Made by a program: the position numbers and the translations under genes
Assembly (NCBI GenBank): GCA_965116435.1
Contig: OZ220686.1
Span: forward strand, 1 to 64,000
Length of the DNA stretch: 64,000 nucleotides
Source: VXPQ01 sp965116435
Lineage (GTDB): Bacteria; Bacteroidota; Rhodothermia; Rhodothermales; VXPQ01
Direction: 5' to 3'
Part shown: positions 25,934 to 33,471 of the stretch, piece after piece
How positions within the stretch are numbered: the stretch's first letter is position 1
Layout: every line of letters begins with the position of its first letter
Notes under the pieces: generated by a model
Databases searched by the model: none
Told to the model about the DNA's origin: nothing
What the model saw: the letters and a program-made list of their open reading frames with translations, nothing else

Positions 25934-26101
25934 ATGACCAAGTCAAGTCGCATCTCTGCTGTTGGTTTTGGCAGTACCCCTCCGGCGAAATCGGTTGACG
26001 GTTGGTCTCGCACCCCGTCGCCGAACCCACGATATGGCTGCATGACTCCCGAAGCGGCCATACGCGTACTGCTCAAGTCGAGCCGTGAACAGAAGACCTA
26101 G
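25934..26101 (+). CDS. Possible small protein upstream of the methyltransferase
   Basis: An ATG frame of 55 codons begins MTKSSRISAVGFGSTPP and ends in VLLKSSREQKT. It lies about 40 bp downstream of the predicted promoter and 80 bp upstream of the methyltransferase start. It is polar and has no motif I recognise. It might be a small controller or simply chance coding. Confidence 0.3.
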   Translation: MTKSSRISAVGFGSTPPAKSVDGWSRTPSPNPRYGCMTPEAAIRVLLKSSREQKT

Positions 26102-26200
26102 GGTAGGTGGACCCCATAACCCCACCCGAAACCGGGCGGGTGTTTCCCTCCATTCCCTTTACCGCAATCCCGAATTCGCGATGTCCCCTCGCAAAAAGAG

Positions 26201-26210
26201 CCCCCCCCCC
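26201..26210. repeat. Run of ten C near the methyltransferase start (candidate phase-variable tract)
   Basis: Ten consecutive C follow the ATG at 26181 after six codons. With ten C the ATG frame ends at 26288. With eleven or eight C it would run without interruption into the methyltransferase frame. Homopolymeric tracts of this length are typical slipped-strand switches, but also a typical sequencing-error site. Confidence 0.75.
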
Positions 26211-26275
26211 TCAACTTCACAGGAGTTCCCAATTGGGCTAACCAGACGATCTGGACCGGAGATAACCTTCCCATC

Positions 26276-27415
26276 ATGCGGGGCATGAACTCCCATAGCG
26301 TGGACCTGATCTATCTTGATCCACCCTTCAACTCAAAGGCCAATTATGCCGCACCGATAGGGTCCACAGCCGCCGGAGCTGAGTTCAAGGACACGTGGAC
26401 GTTGCAAGACGTGGATATTACGTGGCTCGACCTGATCGAACAGAAGCACAGCAGAGTGAATCGCGTTATTCGTGCGGCCATGACGGATTCTGATAAGTCA
26501 TATCTGATTTACATGGCTACCCGGTTGCTTGAGATGCGCCGCTTGCTTAAGTCCACCGGAAGCATCTACCTGCATTGCGACCCGACCATGAGCCATTACC
26601 TGAAACTGGTCATGGACGCTATCTTTGGACGGAAGCAGTTCAGAAACGAAGTTATTTGGAGTTACAAAACCGGAGGTGCAAGCCAAAAACGGTTTTCTCA
26701 AAAGCACGATGTTATTTTATTTTACGCAGGCAAGGATCATATCTTCAATCCACAGCGCGAAAAGTCGTACACGAAGGCAAAAGGGAGAAAACCGGGGGTG
26801 ATTAACTACGGCGGTGGGACTGCGGAATTTTTTCAAGATGAAAGCGGCGTGTATAATTGGGTTTTTTGCCGGGATGTTTGGGACATTTCTTACATCGGCT
26901 CCACCGATCCGCAGCGAACAGGATATCCAACGCAGAAGCCGCTCGCGCTCTTGCGTCGTATTATACGTGCGAGCAGCAATTCTGCCCAGATTGTTCTTGA
27001 TCCCTTTTGCGGTTGCGCTACCGCCTGCATAGCATCCGAGATGGAAAATCGCCAGTGGGTAGGTATCGACATCTCGCCGAAGGCTGCTGATCTGGTTAAG
27101 ATGCGAATGCAGAAAGAAATTGGCCTGTTTTTTCAAGGCACTATTCGTTCCGACGTTCCTCGTCGGAACGACATAGGCCTGATCCCGCGTTATAACTCGC
27201 CAGAGAATAAAAACAGGCTATACGGTATGCAGGGAGGCTACTGTGCTGCCTGCGAAACCCACTTTGAGCCGCGTAATCTTGAAGTAGATCACATTATTGC
27301 CCGGAGCAAGGGCGGAACGGATCACATTGAGAATCTGCAATTGCTCTGCGGAAGTTGCAATCGCATCAAGGGCAATCGCGGCATGGAGCACCTCCTCACG
27401 AAACTGGCTGCATAA
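26276..27415 (+). CDS. Beta-class DNA methyltransferase fused to an HNH nuclease domain, start interrupted by poly-C
   Basis: Visible from the in-frame ATG at 26276 are 379 residues. Motif IV is VDLIYLDPPFNSKANY. A target-recognition part follows, then motif I as IVLDPFCGCATACIASEMENRQWVGIDI; order IV before I defines the beta class, which modifies the exocyclic amine of A or C. Residues ~320-375 form an HNH domain (GYCAACETHFEPRNLEVDHI, then LLCGSCNRIKGNRG). Conserved family sequence NQTIWTGDNLPIMRGM lies partly upstream of 26276 in this frame, so the real start is probably the ATG at 26181, out of frame across ten C. In the present state the protein would lack its N-terminus. The nuclease fusion suggests a self-contained restriction-modification enzyme. 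Confidence 0.85.
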   Translation: MRGMNSHSVDLIYLDPPFNSKANYAAPIGSTAAGAEFKDTWTLQDVDITWLDLIEQKHSRVNRVIRAAMTDSDKSYLIYMATRLLEMRRLLKSTGSIYLHCDPTMSHYLKLVMDAIFGRKQFRNEVIWSYKTGGASQKRFSQKHDVILFYAGKDHIFNPQREKSYTKAKGRKPGVINYGGGTAEFFQDESGVYNWVFCRDVWDISYIGSTDPQRTGYPTQKPLALLRRIIRASSNSAQIVLDPFCGCATACIASEMENRQWVGIDISPKAADLVKMRMQKEIGLFFQGTIRSDVPRRNDIGLIPRYNSPENKNRLYGMQGGYCAACETHFEPRNLEVDHIIARSKGGTDHIENLQLLCGSCNRIKGNRGMEHLLTKLAA

Positions 27416-27433
27416 CTCCAACCCCCTGAATTC

Positions 27434-27757
27434 ATGAAACGCGTCCTTTTTGCCGCTGTTGTTCTATCCCTATCTATATCGGCACAGGCACAAACGTCTA
27501 CTCACGTAACGAAGGGAGGGTATTACGCCTGCCTGACAGAGGCTGAACTGGACGAGTTGGTACAAGCGAGTATCGCAAACGATCAGGATTGGGCCGAATC
27601 CATTCCGGGGTGTATGATACTGAAGAAGGGGTTGCGAGTCGCTATCAAGAAATGCCATGGTCTGCTTTGCTCGACCCCCGAAATATATGTTTGGCCACCG
27701 AACGAGGCTCGCCCGATAGTCATGTTCACCTTCACAGAAGCGATACGTCGCGTTTGA
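27434..27757 (+). CDS. Small exported protein of unknown function
   Basis: This 107-residue protein has a clear signal peptide (MKRVLFAAVVLSLSISAQAQ, cleavage after AQA). The mature part has Cys residues spaced for two disulfides (YYACLTEAEL, IPGCMILKK, IKKCHGLLC). No family is recognised. It begins 18 bp after the methyltransferase stop, in the same direction. Confidence 0.55.
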   Translation: MKRVLFAAVVLSLSISAQAQTSTHVTKGGYYACLTEAELDELVQASIANDQDWAESIPGCMILKKGLRVAIKKCHGLLCSTPEIYVWPPNEARPIVMFTFTEAIRRV

Positions 27758-27812
27758 AGGAAACCCTTTCTGATGATCCCGCTTTCTCTAAATCCTTGAA
27801 AAACAAACTGTT

Positions 27813-27998
27813 ATGGAACTCAGCGACAAACCCTGTTACCGCTGCCAAAGCACAAACAAGGTCCTTCAACGTGACAAACTGTCTTTCCACATAATCCTAT
27901 GGGGCGGTCTCTTTTTATTCGGGCTTGCTTGGATTATCCTGCCCTTCTTGCCGAAAAAGGTGTATTGCGCATCTTGCGGCGCCTTAACGGGTGCGTGA
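27813..27998 (+). CDS. Small membrane protein with a split zinc ribbon
   Basis: The 61-residue protein has an N-terminal CYRCQS pair and a C-terminal YCASCGAL pair. They flank one hydrophobic segment (HIILWGGLFLFGLAWIILPF), so the two CxxC pairs could meet as a zinc ribbon at the membrane. No family assignment. It lies in the island behind the exported protein gene. Confidence 0.5.
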   Translation: MELSDKPCYRCQSTNKVLQRDKLSFHIILWGGLFLFGLAWIILPFLPKKVYCASCGALTGA

Positions 27999-28093
27999 AT
28001 TTACGCCACACGTTCTCGGTACAGGAGCCGCCTCTCGACCATTCCGAGCACAACGTACGTCATCCCGTCGATAGTGTTTAGGCTCCGCAGGTT

Positions 28094-28273
28094 ATGCTTG
28101 GCCGACAACTGGTTGATGTACCGTTGCAGGTGCTTTGGCGATTAGACGGGATGCGACCGGAGGGAATGCATACCGTTCGCTTCGATGCGGACTGCCTGCC
28201 CTCTGGCCTGTACGTCTATCGCTCGCAGCCGGGAGGCAAAACCCTAACTCGCAAAATGACCCTCATTCGGTAA
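28094..28273 (+). pseudogene. Remnant of a type IX secretion C-terminal sorting domain
   Basis: A 59-codon frame reads LGRQLVDVPLQVLW, then GMHTVRFDADCLPSGLYVYR and KTLTRKMTLIR before the stop. This is the usual end of type A sorting domains (LGR, then a G-x-H-x-V strand, L-x-SG-x-Y-x-Y, then K-M-x-L-I-R). The exported protein it belonged to is gone: a stop lies directly upstream in frame. It shows that a secreted-protein gene once stood here and was replaced by island DNA. Confidence 0.7.
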
Positions 28274-28288
28274 ACACGAAATAGCATC

Positions 28289-28486
28289 ATGATTAGACAA
28301 ACTGAAATTGTAAACTTCCATAGTCGCTACCCGGCATTTTTCATGTGCAAACTTTGCAAAAAACCCGCAGAAAAAATATCTGAAACGGAGATTCGCTGTC
28401 CTGGATGCGGAAAGACCCAAGACGTAAGGGAAGGAATAGAAGCTGATGACTTCGACGTAATAGCAGGGGATCCTTGGAATGATTGA
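28289..28486 (+). CDS. Small zinc-ribbon protein
   Basis: The 65-residue protein has CKLCKK and CPGCGK pairs about 18 residues apart (MCKLCKKPAEKISETEIRC, then PGCGKT). This forms a rubredoxin-like zinc ribbon, with an acidic C-terminal tail. The role is unknown. It lies between the sorting-domain remnant and the convergent AAA ATPase gene. Confidence 0.45.
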   Translation: MIRQTEIVNFHSRYPAFFMCKLCKKPAEKISETEIRCPGCGKTQDVREGIEADDFDVIAGDPWND

Positions 28487-28720
28487 AGTTACGGAAAGGG
28501 AGGGTACCCGCATCCGTGCCCTTGCTACGTTTGGGAGGCCAGAGAGGCTTTGCCCTCTGTGCCAATAAAGGGTGAGACAGATTCGTACATTAAATAGTGT
28601 AGCGTTCGGAGCTCGGCGCGGTTAATCAAGGTAAAGGGGCTTTCCCAAACCCAAACCCAAACCAGATCTTGACGAGGACATGCTTTGAGGTTTTAGTGGT
28701 GATTTATCAATAATGGTTAA
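28487..28720. other. Intergenic region between converging island genes
   Basis: The stretch contains a weak hairpin around CAGAGAGGC...CCCTCTG (28540s-28560s) and a short tandem of CCCAAA near 28655. Nothing else is recognisable. Confidence 0.4.
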
Positions 28721-30328
28721 TCAAATATCAAAATGCTCGGCAATAGCGTCTAATTTTTCGACGACCTCGGGGTGGATCTCGTCTTTGTTCATTTGTGCCG
28801 CAAGTTGATAATAGTCGGTTTCTTTGATGTCTAATCCCGCTTGGTTAAATATATTAGCAAGCAGAATTTTTCCTTTGGCTTCGTGAAGAGAATGGGATGA
28901 ATCAAAAGGATTTTTATATACTGCTGGAGGTAATTGATCTTTCATATATAGCACTGCATTTTTTGCTGCCTCCTTTCCGGCGTTAAGATCCACAAAACGG
29001 GAAATTGCTTCTGGATGAATGAGATAATTTTCAATTTCACGTCGCGTCCAGAAAAGACGAAGCATTCCATCGGGAGACTTTCTATGACCTTTTTTGTCTC
29101 CGGAAGGCGATTTGTCTCCATCCTGTAGTTCCACCCCAAGTAGGCCAGGAACCATCAAGCGCATGGCGGAAAAATGTTTTACCGTGGACCAGTTATCTTC
29201 GGCGGTTTCGTGGGCAAAAGGTTTGTCCAGGAATCGCAACAAACGATGTTGTAAAATACGTGCCCACTCTCTTAATATAGGGATGTCTGTTAAGCCTTCA
29301 ATGTATAAAATTCCCGGCTCGGTCTCTGCGATTATTATGTCTGTATTTTCCAGATTTAAGGTGTCTTTCATTTTTGTTTTACGGACTTTTCGAAGTTCGC
29401 CAGTCAGCAAGTGTAAGCTATCGGGATCGGCTACATTGATGAGTTTTTCAGAATGCGTAGAAATAATCAATTGAGATCCAGTCTGCCGAGCATATTTCTG
29501 CAAACTACGATACATTTTTTCCTGTAATAAAATGTGAAGGTGCGCATCTGGTTCATCAACGAGTACAACAGATGAATCCTTGTATAGTAAAGCGGTGTAA
29601 ATAAGCAATACCTGCAGAAAACCACTTGCGGCGCTACTTAAATCAAAAGATGGACTTTCGGGTGAATGTCGATAAAGTGCAAGTATTTTTGCCGCCTTGC
29701 TTGGTATTAGCAATTCATATCCAAAGAAGGAACTGATAATTTCTTGTAAAAGTTGCCATTTTTTAATGTCTTGACTAACAACGAAGAGCATATTGCGTAA
29801 TATATCTCCAGCCTTTGCTTGAGCGAGTTTGAATGGAATCACGTCAGCACCATATAATAGTTCCGCAGGATCCATTCCTGATAAAGGCGAGATATATATT
29901 GTTATGAGGGGTTCTTCTAAGTACCGTTCTAAATCATTTTCATCTACGCTCTTTGCGGGACGAATATCTGCTAATTCCTGTTCTTTATAGAGAATTTCAA
30001 AGCCTATTTTCCATTTTTTTGTATGTATCCATATAGAGACAGGTTGTCGAATGTTTTTGCTTTTCCAGAGATGATCAAAATCTGCCAAAGGGACTGAATA
30101 AAATCTTAACATATTAAGGCTGGTGCTTCGATAATTTCCATCTGCTTCGCGTGCAAGATCAGGATTATTGTTCGACCATTGAAAGGCAAATTCTGCCCAG
30201 GCAGCAATAGCCTGGAGAAGTGTTGTTTTGCCAGAGTTATTCGGACCGGCAATAACAAGGTGATCTGGAAGATCGAATTCCAGATGCTCAAATTTCTTGA
30301 AATTATTGACGACAACTTTATTGATCAT
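28721..30328 (-). CDS. OLD-like AAA ATPase, last gene of the ubiquitin-like operon
   Basis: This 535-residue protein begins MINKVVVNNFKKFEHLEFDL. It has Walker A in GPNNSGKTTLLQAIAAW, an ABC-type signature region (SSAASGFLQVLLIYTALL), Walker B SVVLVDEPDAHLHIL and the H-loop LIISTHSEKLIN. The C-terminal half, from about residue 340 (IIIAETEPGILYIEGLTDIPIL and later acidic residues), resembles the TOPRIM half of OLD-family proteins (EG...D). Such proteins are nucleases or effectors in several defence systems. The start overlaps DUF6527 by 11 bp, so it is translated as part of the operon. It could be the effector or sensor of the ubiquitin-like module (inference). Confidence 0.85.
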   Translation of the reverse strand: MINKVVVNNFKKFEHLEFDLPDHLVIAGPNNSGKTTLLQAIAAWAEFAFQWSNNNPDLAREADGNYRSTSLNMLRFYSVPLADFDHLWKSKNIRQPVSIWIHTKKWKIGFEILYKEQELADIRPAKSVDENDLERYLEEPLITIYISPLSGMDPAELLYGADVIPFKLAQAKAGDILRNMLFVVSQDIKKWQLLQEIISSFFGYELLIPSKAAKILALYRHSPESPSFDLSSAASGFLQVLLIYTALLYKDSSVVLVDEPDAHLHILLQEKMYRSLQKYARQTGSQLIISTHSEKLINVADPDSLHLLTGELRKVRKTKMKDTLNLENTDIIIAETEPGILYIEGLTDIPILREWARILQHRLLRFLDKPFAHETAEDNWSTVKHFSAMRLMVPGLLGVELQDGDKSPSGDKKGHRKSPDGMLRLFWTRREIENYLIHPEAISRFVDLNAGKEAAKNAVLYMKDQLPPAVYKNPFDSSHSLHEAKGKILLANIFNQAGLDIKETDYYQLAAQMNKDEIHPEVVEKLDAIAEHFDI

Positions 30329-30683
30329 GTTGGTTCACCTCCGGTACAAAAAGGCAAGGGGTCTCAGTCCATACAATGCGACCTTCACGTAGCCAGTAGT
30401 GGCAACGGCAGGGCGCGGCAGTCACATGGATTGAGGGAGTAAGTGAAATGCGACCATCCATATGCTCTGTTATGCGCCATCGTTTGTCCGCTTGGGGCGA
30501 TACATCCAGGTGGACAACTTGTCGGCATACCCTGCGAGGGCAAACGATCGCGGCATAGAACGGATATTTACGTCCACCTATGATATACACGGTGTTTTTA
30601 GAAGGGGCCTGGGGCAAGTCTTCTACCCATTCGGTGTTGTAGGGACGGAAACGCGCCCATGTATTTAGAATCCATCTAAACAT
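30318..30683 (-). CDS. DUF6527 family protein of the ubiquitin-like operon
   Basis: This small protein (121 residues) has KNTVYIIGGRKYPFYAAIVCPRRVCRQVVHLD, then CRCHYWLREGRIVW near the end. The cysteine pairs CPRRVC and CRCHYW could bind zinc. This matches the small DUF6527 proteins that accompany multi-ubiquitin/E2/E1-JAB genes. Its function is unknown. It overlaps the JAB-E1 gene by 8 bp and the ATPase gene by 11 bp. Confidence 0.75.
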   Translation of the reverse strand: MFRWILNTWARFRPYNTEWVEDLPQAPSKNTVYIIGGRKYPFYAAIVCPRRVCRQVVHLDVSPQADKRWRITEHMDGRISLTPSIHVTAAPCRCHYWLREGRIVWTETPCLFVPEVNQHDQ

Positions 30684-32067
30684 GATTGGTGTTATTTTGT
30701 ACGAGTATGCTTCTGTCTCCCATTCCTATGTATCGCTTCAGCAAGGGATGCGGGCTCCCCTCGTCCACGAGGTTTTCGTAGCATCCATGTACCAGACGAA
30801 ATCGCTGTGTCGCAAATTCATGGTTGTCGTCAAGACGATAGGCGTGAATGCGAGCCAGGAAATCGTTAAACGCCAGACAGGCTGCTTGCATATTAACGGA
30901 CATGACTGCCGGTTGTTCCTCGCCGACCGCGGCTAAATACCCAGCTACTCGTTGCCGTTCGTAGTATGCCGGGTCCTTGCGCTGCCAATCTTCGGCAGTT
31001 ACCTGCTCCATAGTGTACGCACCCCGTGACAGCAGGCTTGTTCCTTCCGGGTGCATGTAATGCGCCACGGCATCGGCCGAGGCAATACTGCCCTTGCCAT
31101 CGGCATCAAGATTGACGCCGACGTCAAAATAGGGAATCAGATAGGCGCTTGCCAGGCAATCGAGATGGTAGCGTCCAAATGCAGAGTCCACACAGCCGAA
31201 AATCACATCGCAATCTATTAAGGCGGCGACAACATCCGGCGAATCCGTCAAGCCCTGGTACGCGTCTACCTTGGTTTCCATACCAATTTCTTCAATAGAT
31301 TGCTTAATCGCTAACACCTTTGGCTCCTGCCTGCGAGCATTATTTATGGTACTGTTGAGGATTCGATTCAGATTTTTTTCTTGTAGCGTATCATCGTCGG
31401 CAATAACCAAATTTCCCACGCAATTACGAATAAGCAGTTCGATAAGTATACTCCCCGTACCCGAACAACCAATAACTCCTACGCGCATATTATGCAATAC
31501 GTCTAAAGTTTCTCCACCAAAAGTTTGTAATACCTTGTTTTGATACGCTGTTTGTCGTTTATGTTTGTGGGGTTTCCAGATTTGAATATTTTCGCCAACT
31601 ACAGAAACGGTTGGCATATCGAAGAAAATTCCATGTACATCTACCGTGCGAGCTTTGATCTGGCCATTTGATAGCATAATGGCCGATCCATGTGGTCGTC
31701 CGTCATCAAACCAATTGCATACAGAATAAAATAATTCACGGTCGTTACTGTCGTCTATATCTGAAAATCGGTCATATCCGTCAGGATGAGAATGAATGGT
31801 GATAATGCACTGCTTTTTTTGGTCTATATCGCAAATTTTATCCGGCGGCAAGCAGGCGGCAAAAGGCCAAGAAAGAGAATCTTCTTTTCTTTCCGATAGA
31901 TGATGTGAAGGATACAAAATATCTGAGACAATGAGACGCCGATGCAACTTTCCTGTGCCTTGATTGCACAATAAAATGGCGGCAGATTCCAAGCCATCTC
32001 CGGGAAAAAGATGATTAAAGACATCCTCATATTGAGTAGAAGTCATAGTCAGAATAGTAGTTTTCAT
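30676..32067 (-). CDS. JAB (JAMM) peptidase fused to a ThiF/E1-type adenylyltransferase
   Basis: The 463-residue protein combines both ends of a ubiquitin-like cycle. The JAB domain (about 1-150) has the full JAMM set: Glu27, then His92-Ser-His94-Pro and Asp105, spaced H-x-H-x10-D. It should be an active isopeptidase or a Ubl-processing enzyme. The E1 domain (about 185-460) has VGVIGCSGTGSILIELL, VIADDDTLQEKNLNR with the ATP-binding Asp and Arg, and VIFGCVDSAFGRYHLD. It would adenylate a Ubl C-terminus. A catalytic Cys candidate is in NMQAACLAF. It starts at the last base of the E2 gene stop and ends inside DUF6527. Confidence 0.92.
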   Translation of the reverse strand: MKTTILTMTSTQYEDVFNHLFPGDGLESAAILLCNQGTGKLHRRLIVSDILYPSHHLSERKEDSLSWPFAACLPPDKICDIDQKKQCIITIHSHPDGYDRFSDIDDSNDRELFYSVCNWFDDGRPHGSAIMLSNGQIKARTVDVHGIFFDMPTVSVVGENIQIWKPHKHKRQTAYQNKVLQTFGGETLDVLHNMRVGVIGCSGTGSILIELLIRNCVGNLVIADDDTLQEKNLNRILNSTINNARRQEPKVLAIKQSIEEIGMETKVDAYQGLTDSPDVVAALIDCDVIFGCVDSAFGRYHLDCLASAYLIPYFDVGVNLDADGKGSIASADAVAHYMHPEGTSLLSRGAYTMEQVTAEDWQRKDPAYYERQRVAGYLAAVGEEQPAVMSVNMQAACLAFNDFLARIHAYRLDDNHEFATQRFRLVHGCYENLVDEGSPHPLLKRYIGMGDRSILVQNNTNHV

Positions 32068-32453
32068 TATTTGACCTCCGCAAGTAGCTGGTTTTTTATG
32101 TATTCAATATGTGTGACAACAGAATCTTCCCCAGGCTTCCAGGAATAGTGACGGGACCAACGCTGCCAAGTTTGACCAAAATGAGATTCAGGAGTCAATT
32201 CATCTATTGAGGCCCCATTTGATTTCTTGAGTACAGGATAAAAATAGAACATGTCTAACATGGATCCAGGATAACCAGTTGGAATGAGAATCATGAGTGT
32301 AGATGTTCCTATTGTGTAGCCTTTTGGGATAGGGAATTTTTCTATGATTAGACCGTACTTGCTATTACCTTCGACAATCTTCTGCCATTGGGAAGGATAA
32401 TTCCCTTCCAGATATTGAATATCTTCCGGAGGCAATGCGTAAAGATTATTCAT
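32067..32453 (-). CDS. E2/UBC-like protein without cysteine
   Basis: The ATG at 32453 overlaps the multi-ubiquitin stop by 8 bp and gives 128 residues. Core features of the prokaryotic E2 fold seen next to multi-ubiquitin genes are present: TSTLMILIPTGYPGSMLDMFYFYP, then TWQRWSRHYSWKPGEDSVVT. The protein has no cysteine at all, so a classic E2 thioester is not possible in this polypeptide. The conserved His in WSRHYSW may be catalytic or structural. A longer frame to 32588 exists but would overlap the multi-ubiquitin gene widely. It might pass the Ubl by a non-thioester route or act as a scaffold (inference). Confidence 0.82.
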   Translation of the reverse strand: MNNLYALPPEDIQYLEGNYPSQWQKIVEGNSKYGLIIEKFPIPKGYTIGTSTLMILIPTGYPGSMLDMFYFYPVLKKSNGASIDELTPESHFGQTWQRWSRHYSWKPGEDSVVTHIEYIKNQLLAEVK

Positions 32454-33171
32454 GGCCCTGCTGCGCTTGTCGCCGCACGGTTTCAAATCGCTCAATTCCA
32501 GGACGGGATAAATCGACCTGATCATTGGCTTCGATTCGTTCTCTTTTACCGCCGTGCAGCTTTTGGTTGAGAGACCATTCATCATCACGCTTTTCGACCA
32601 ATGCTAAAATACCTGCTCCGGTGATTTCAGAAGAATCCACGGCATGCTTGGCGCCGTCTATACGGATGCGGTATTTGTGTCCCTTAGGTGGACGCCGATC
32701 ATGCTTTCCACACTCTTCAAGGTCAATGACATCACCAGAAGAGGGAGGGATAACAAAATACGAGTCTGCATCTTGGATCACAATTGTCATATCATCTTTG
32801 ATTTCCACATCCACGCCGTCCTCAATATCAGCAAACAGGCGCCCCTTTGGAAATTTTTCATCCTGCTCTTTGAGAGCCTTTCCGGTAATTTTGGCTTTTG
32901 CAAGGGCAAGATTGTGAGACCCGTTGAATGCTGGCCGCACTGGATTGCGCAGCGGTGGGTCGTCCTCAATGGAACTCGCGCCGACGATTAATCGTTCGCC
33001 TCCACGAATGAGCATAAATTCCCCTGACAGAAGAGGAATATCAATGCCGTCTTCACGGCTCAGGAAAATTCGTTCCTCGATGGAATCAATAATCTGATAG
33101 AGGTCATCGACGGAAACAAGTCCCGCATTGATTGTTTTTTGGTGCCCGTCAAGTTGAATTGTAGCTTGCAT
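32446..33171 (-). CDS. Multi-ubiquitin domain protein (tandem ubiquitin-like folds)
   Basis: This 241-residue protein appears to hold three ubiquitin-like units. Unit one (about 1-75) begins MQATIQLDGHQKTINAG. The middle unit (about 90-155) has KITGKALKEQDEKFPKGRLF and then VIQDADSYFVIPP. Unit three (about 165-235) has KYRIRIDGAKHAVDSSEITG and then ANDQVDLSRPGIERFETV, the best match to the multi-ubiquitin family. The C-terminus is Q-Q-G-H-E, so a Gly is not terminal; the JAB domain of the next gene could trim two residues. It is the first gene of a five-gene operon, with GGAG 8 bases before the ATG. Confidence 0.87.
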   Translation of the reverse strand: MQATIQLDGHQKTINAGLVSVDDLYQIIDSIEERIFLSREDGIDIPLLSGEFMLIRGGERLIVGASSIEDDPPLRNPVRPAFNGSHNLALAKAKITGKALKEQDEKFPKGRLFADIEDGVDVEIKDDMTIVIQDADSYFVIPPSSGDVIDLEECGKHDRRPPKGHKYRIRIDGAKHAVDSSEITGAGILALVEKRDDEWSLNQKLHGGKRERIEANDQVDLSRPGIERFETVRRQAQQGHE

Positions 33172-33272
33172 GTTGATTCTCCAATGGATGGTGGTTTTTA
33201 TTTTCCTAATGATGTCTGCAGGCTTTCAGGAGACATTTTTTCGCCGATGGCCAGACTATGGAAGCAATAACC

Positions 33273-33292
33273 TATACCGTCAACCTACAAGT
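33273..33292. repeat. Right copy of the 20-bp island-flanking direct repeat
   Basis: TATACCGTCAACCTACAAGT lies about 100 bp upstream of the multi-ubiquitin start codon and 180 bp before nadA. It is the partner of 25896-25915. Confidence 0.5.
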
Positions 33293-33319
33293 TTGTTCCC
33301 ATTACCTTCAACTCCAAAA

Positions 33320-33348
33320 ACGCTGCTCAACGAACCCAAACCACCTTT
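33320..33348. repeat. 29-bp dispersed repeat, related to 3862-3890
   Basis: This is the right-hand copy of the block beginning ACGCTG. One frame reads LLNEPKPPFP, faintly like the N-P-x-P-F start of type IX sorting domains, so it may be a worn-down coding remnant. That reading is speculative. Confidence 0.4.
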
Positions 33349-33471
33349 CCCACCCCACCACCCCAAAAAAACCTTGTCCCCCCGGAGAACGCCCGCTTCG
33401 CTAAGGCGTTAGAGGATTGTCACTCCCTTTGCGAGCGCTGGCTCCACGATCTTCGAACCCTCCTGCGTGCG

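Noticed and set aside
28655..28675. CCCAAA tandem near the island ATPase as the source of the low-complexity spacer at 5130
   Set aside because: The unit is CCCAAA here and CCCAAT in the spacer, so there is no exact match. I cannot support self-targeting.
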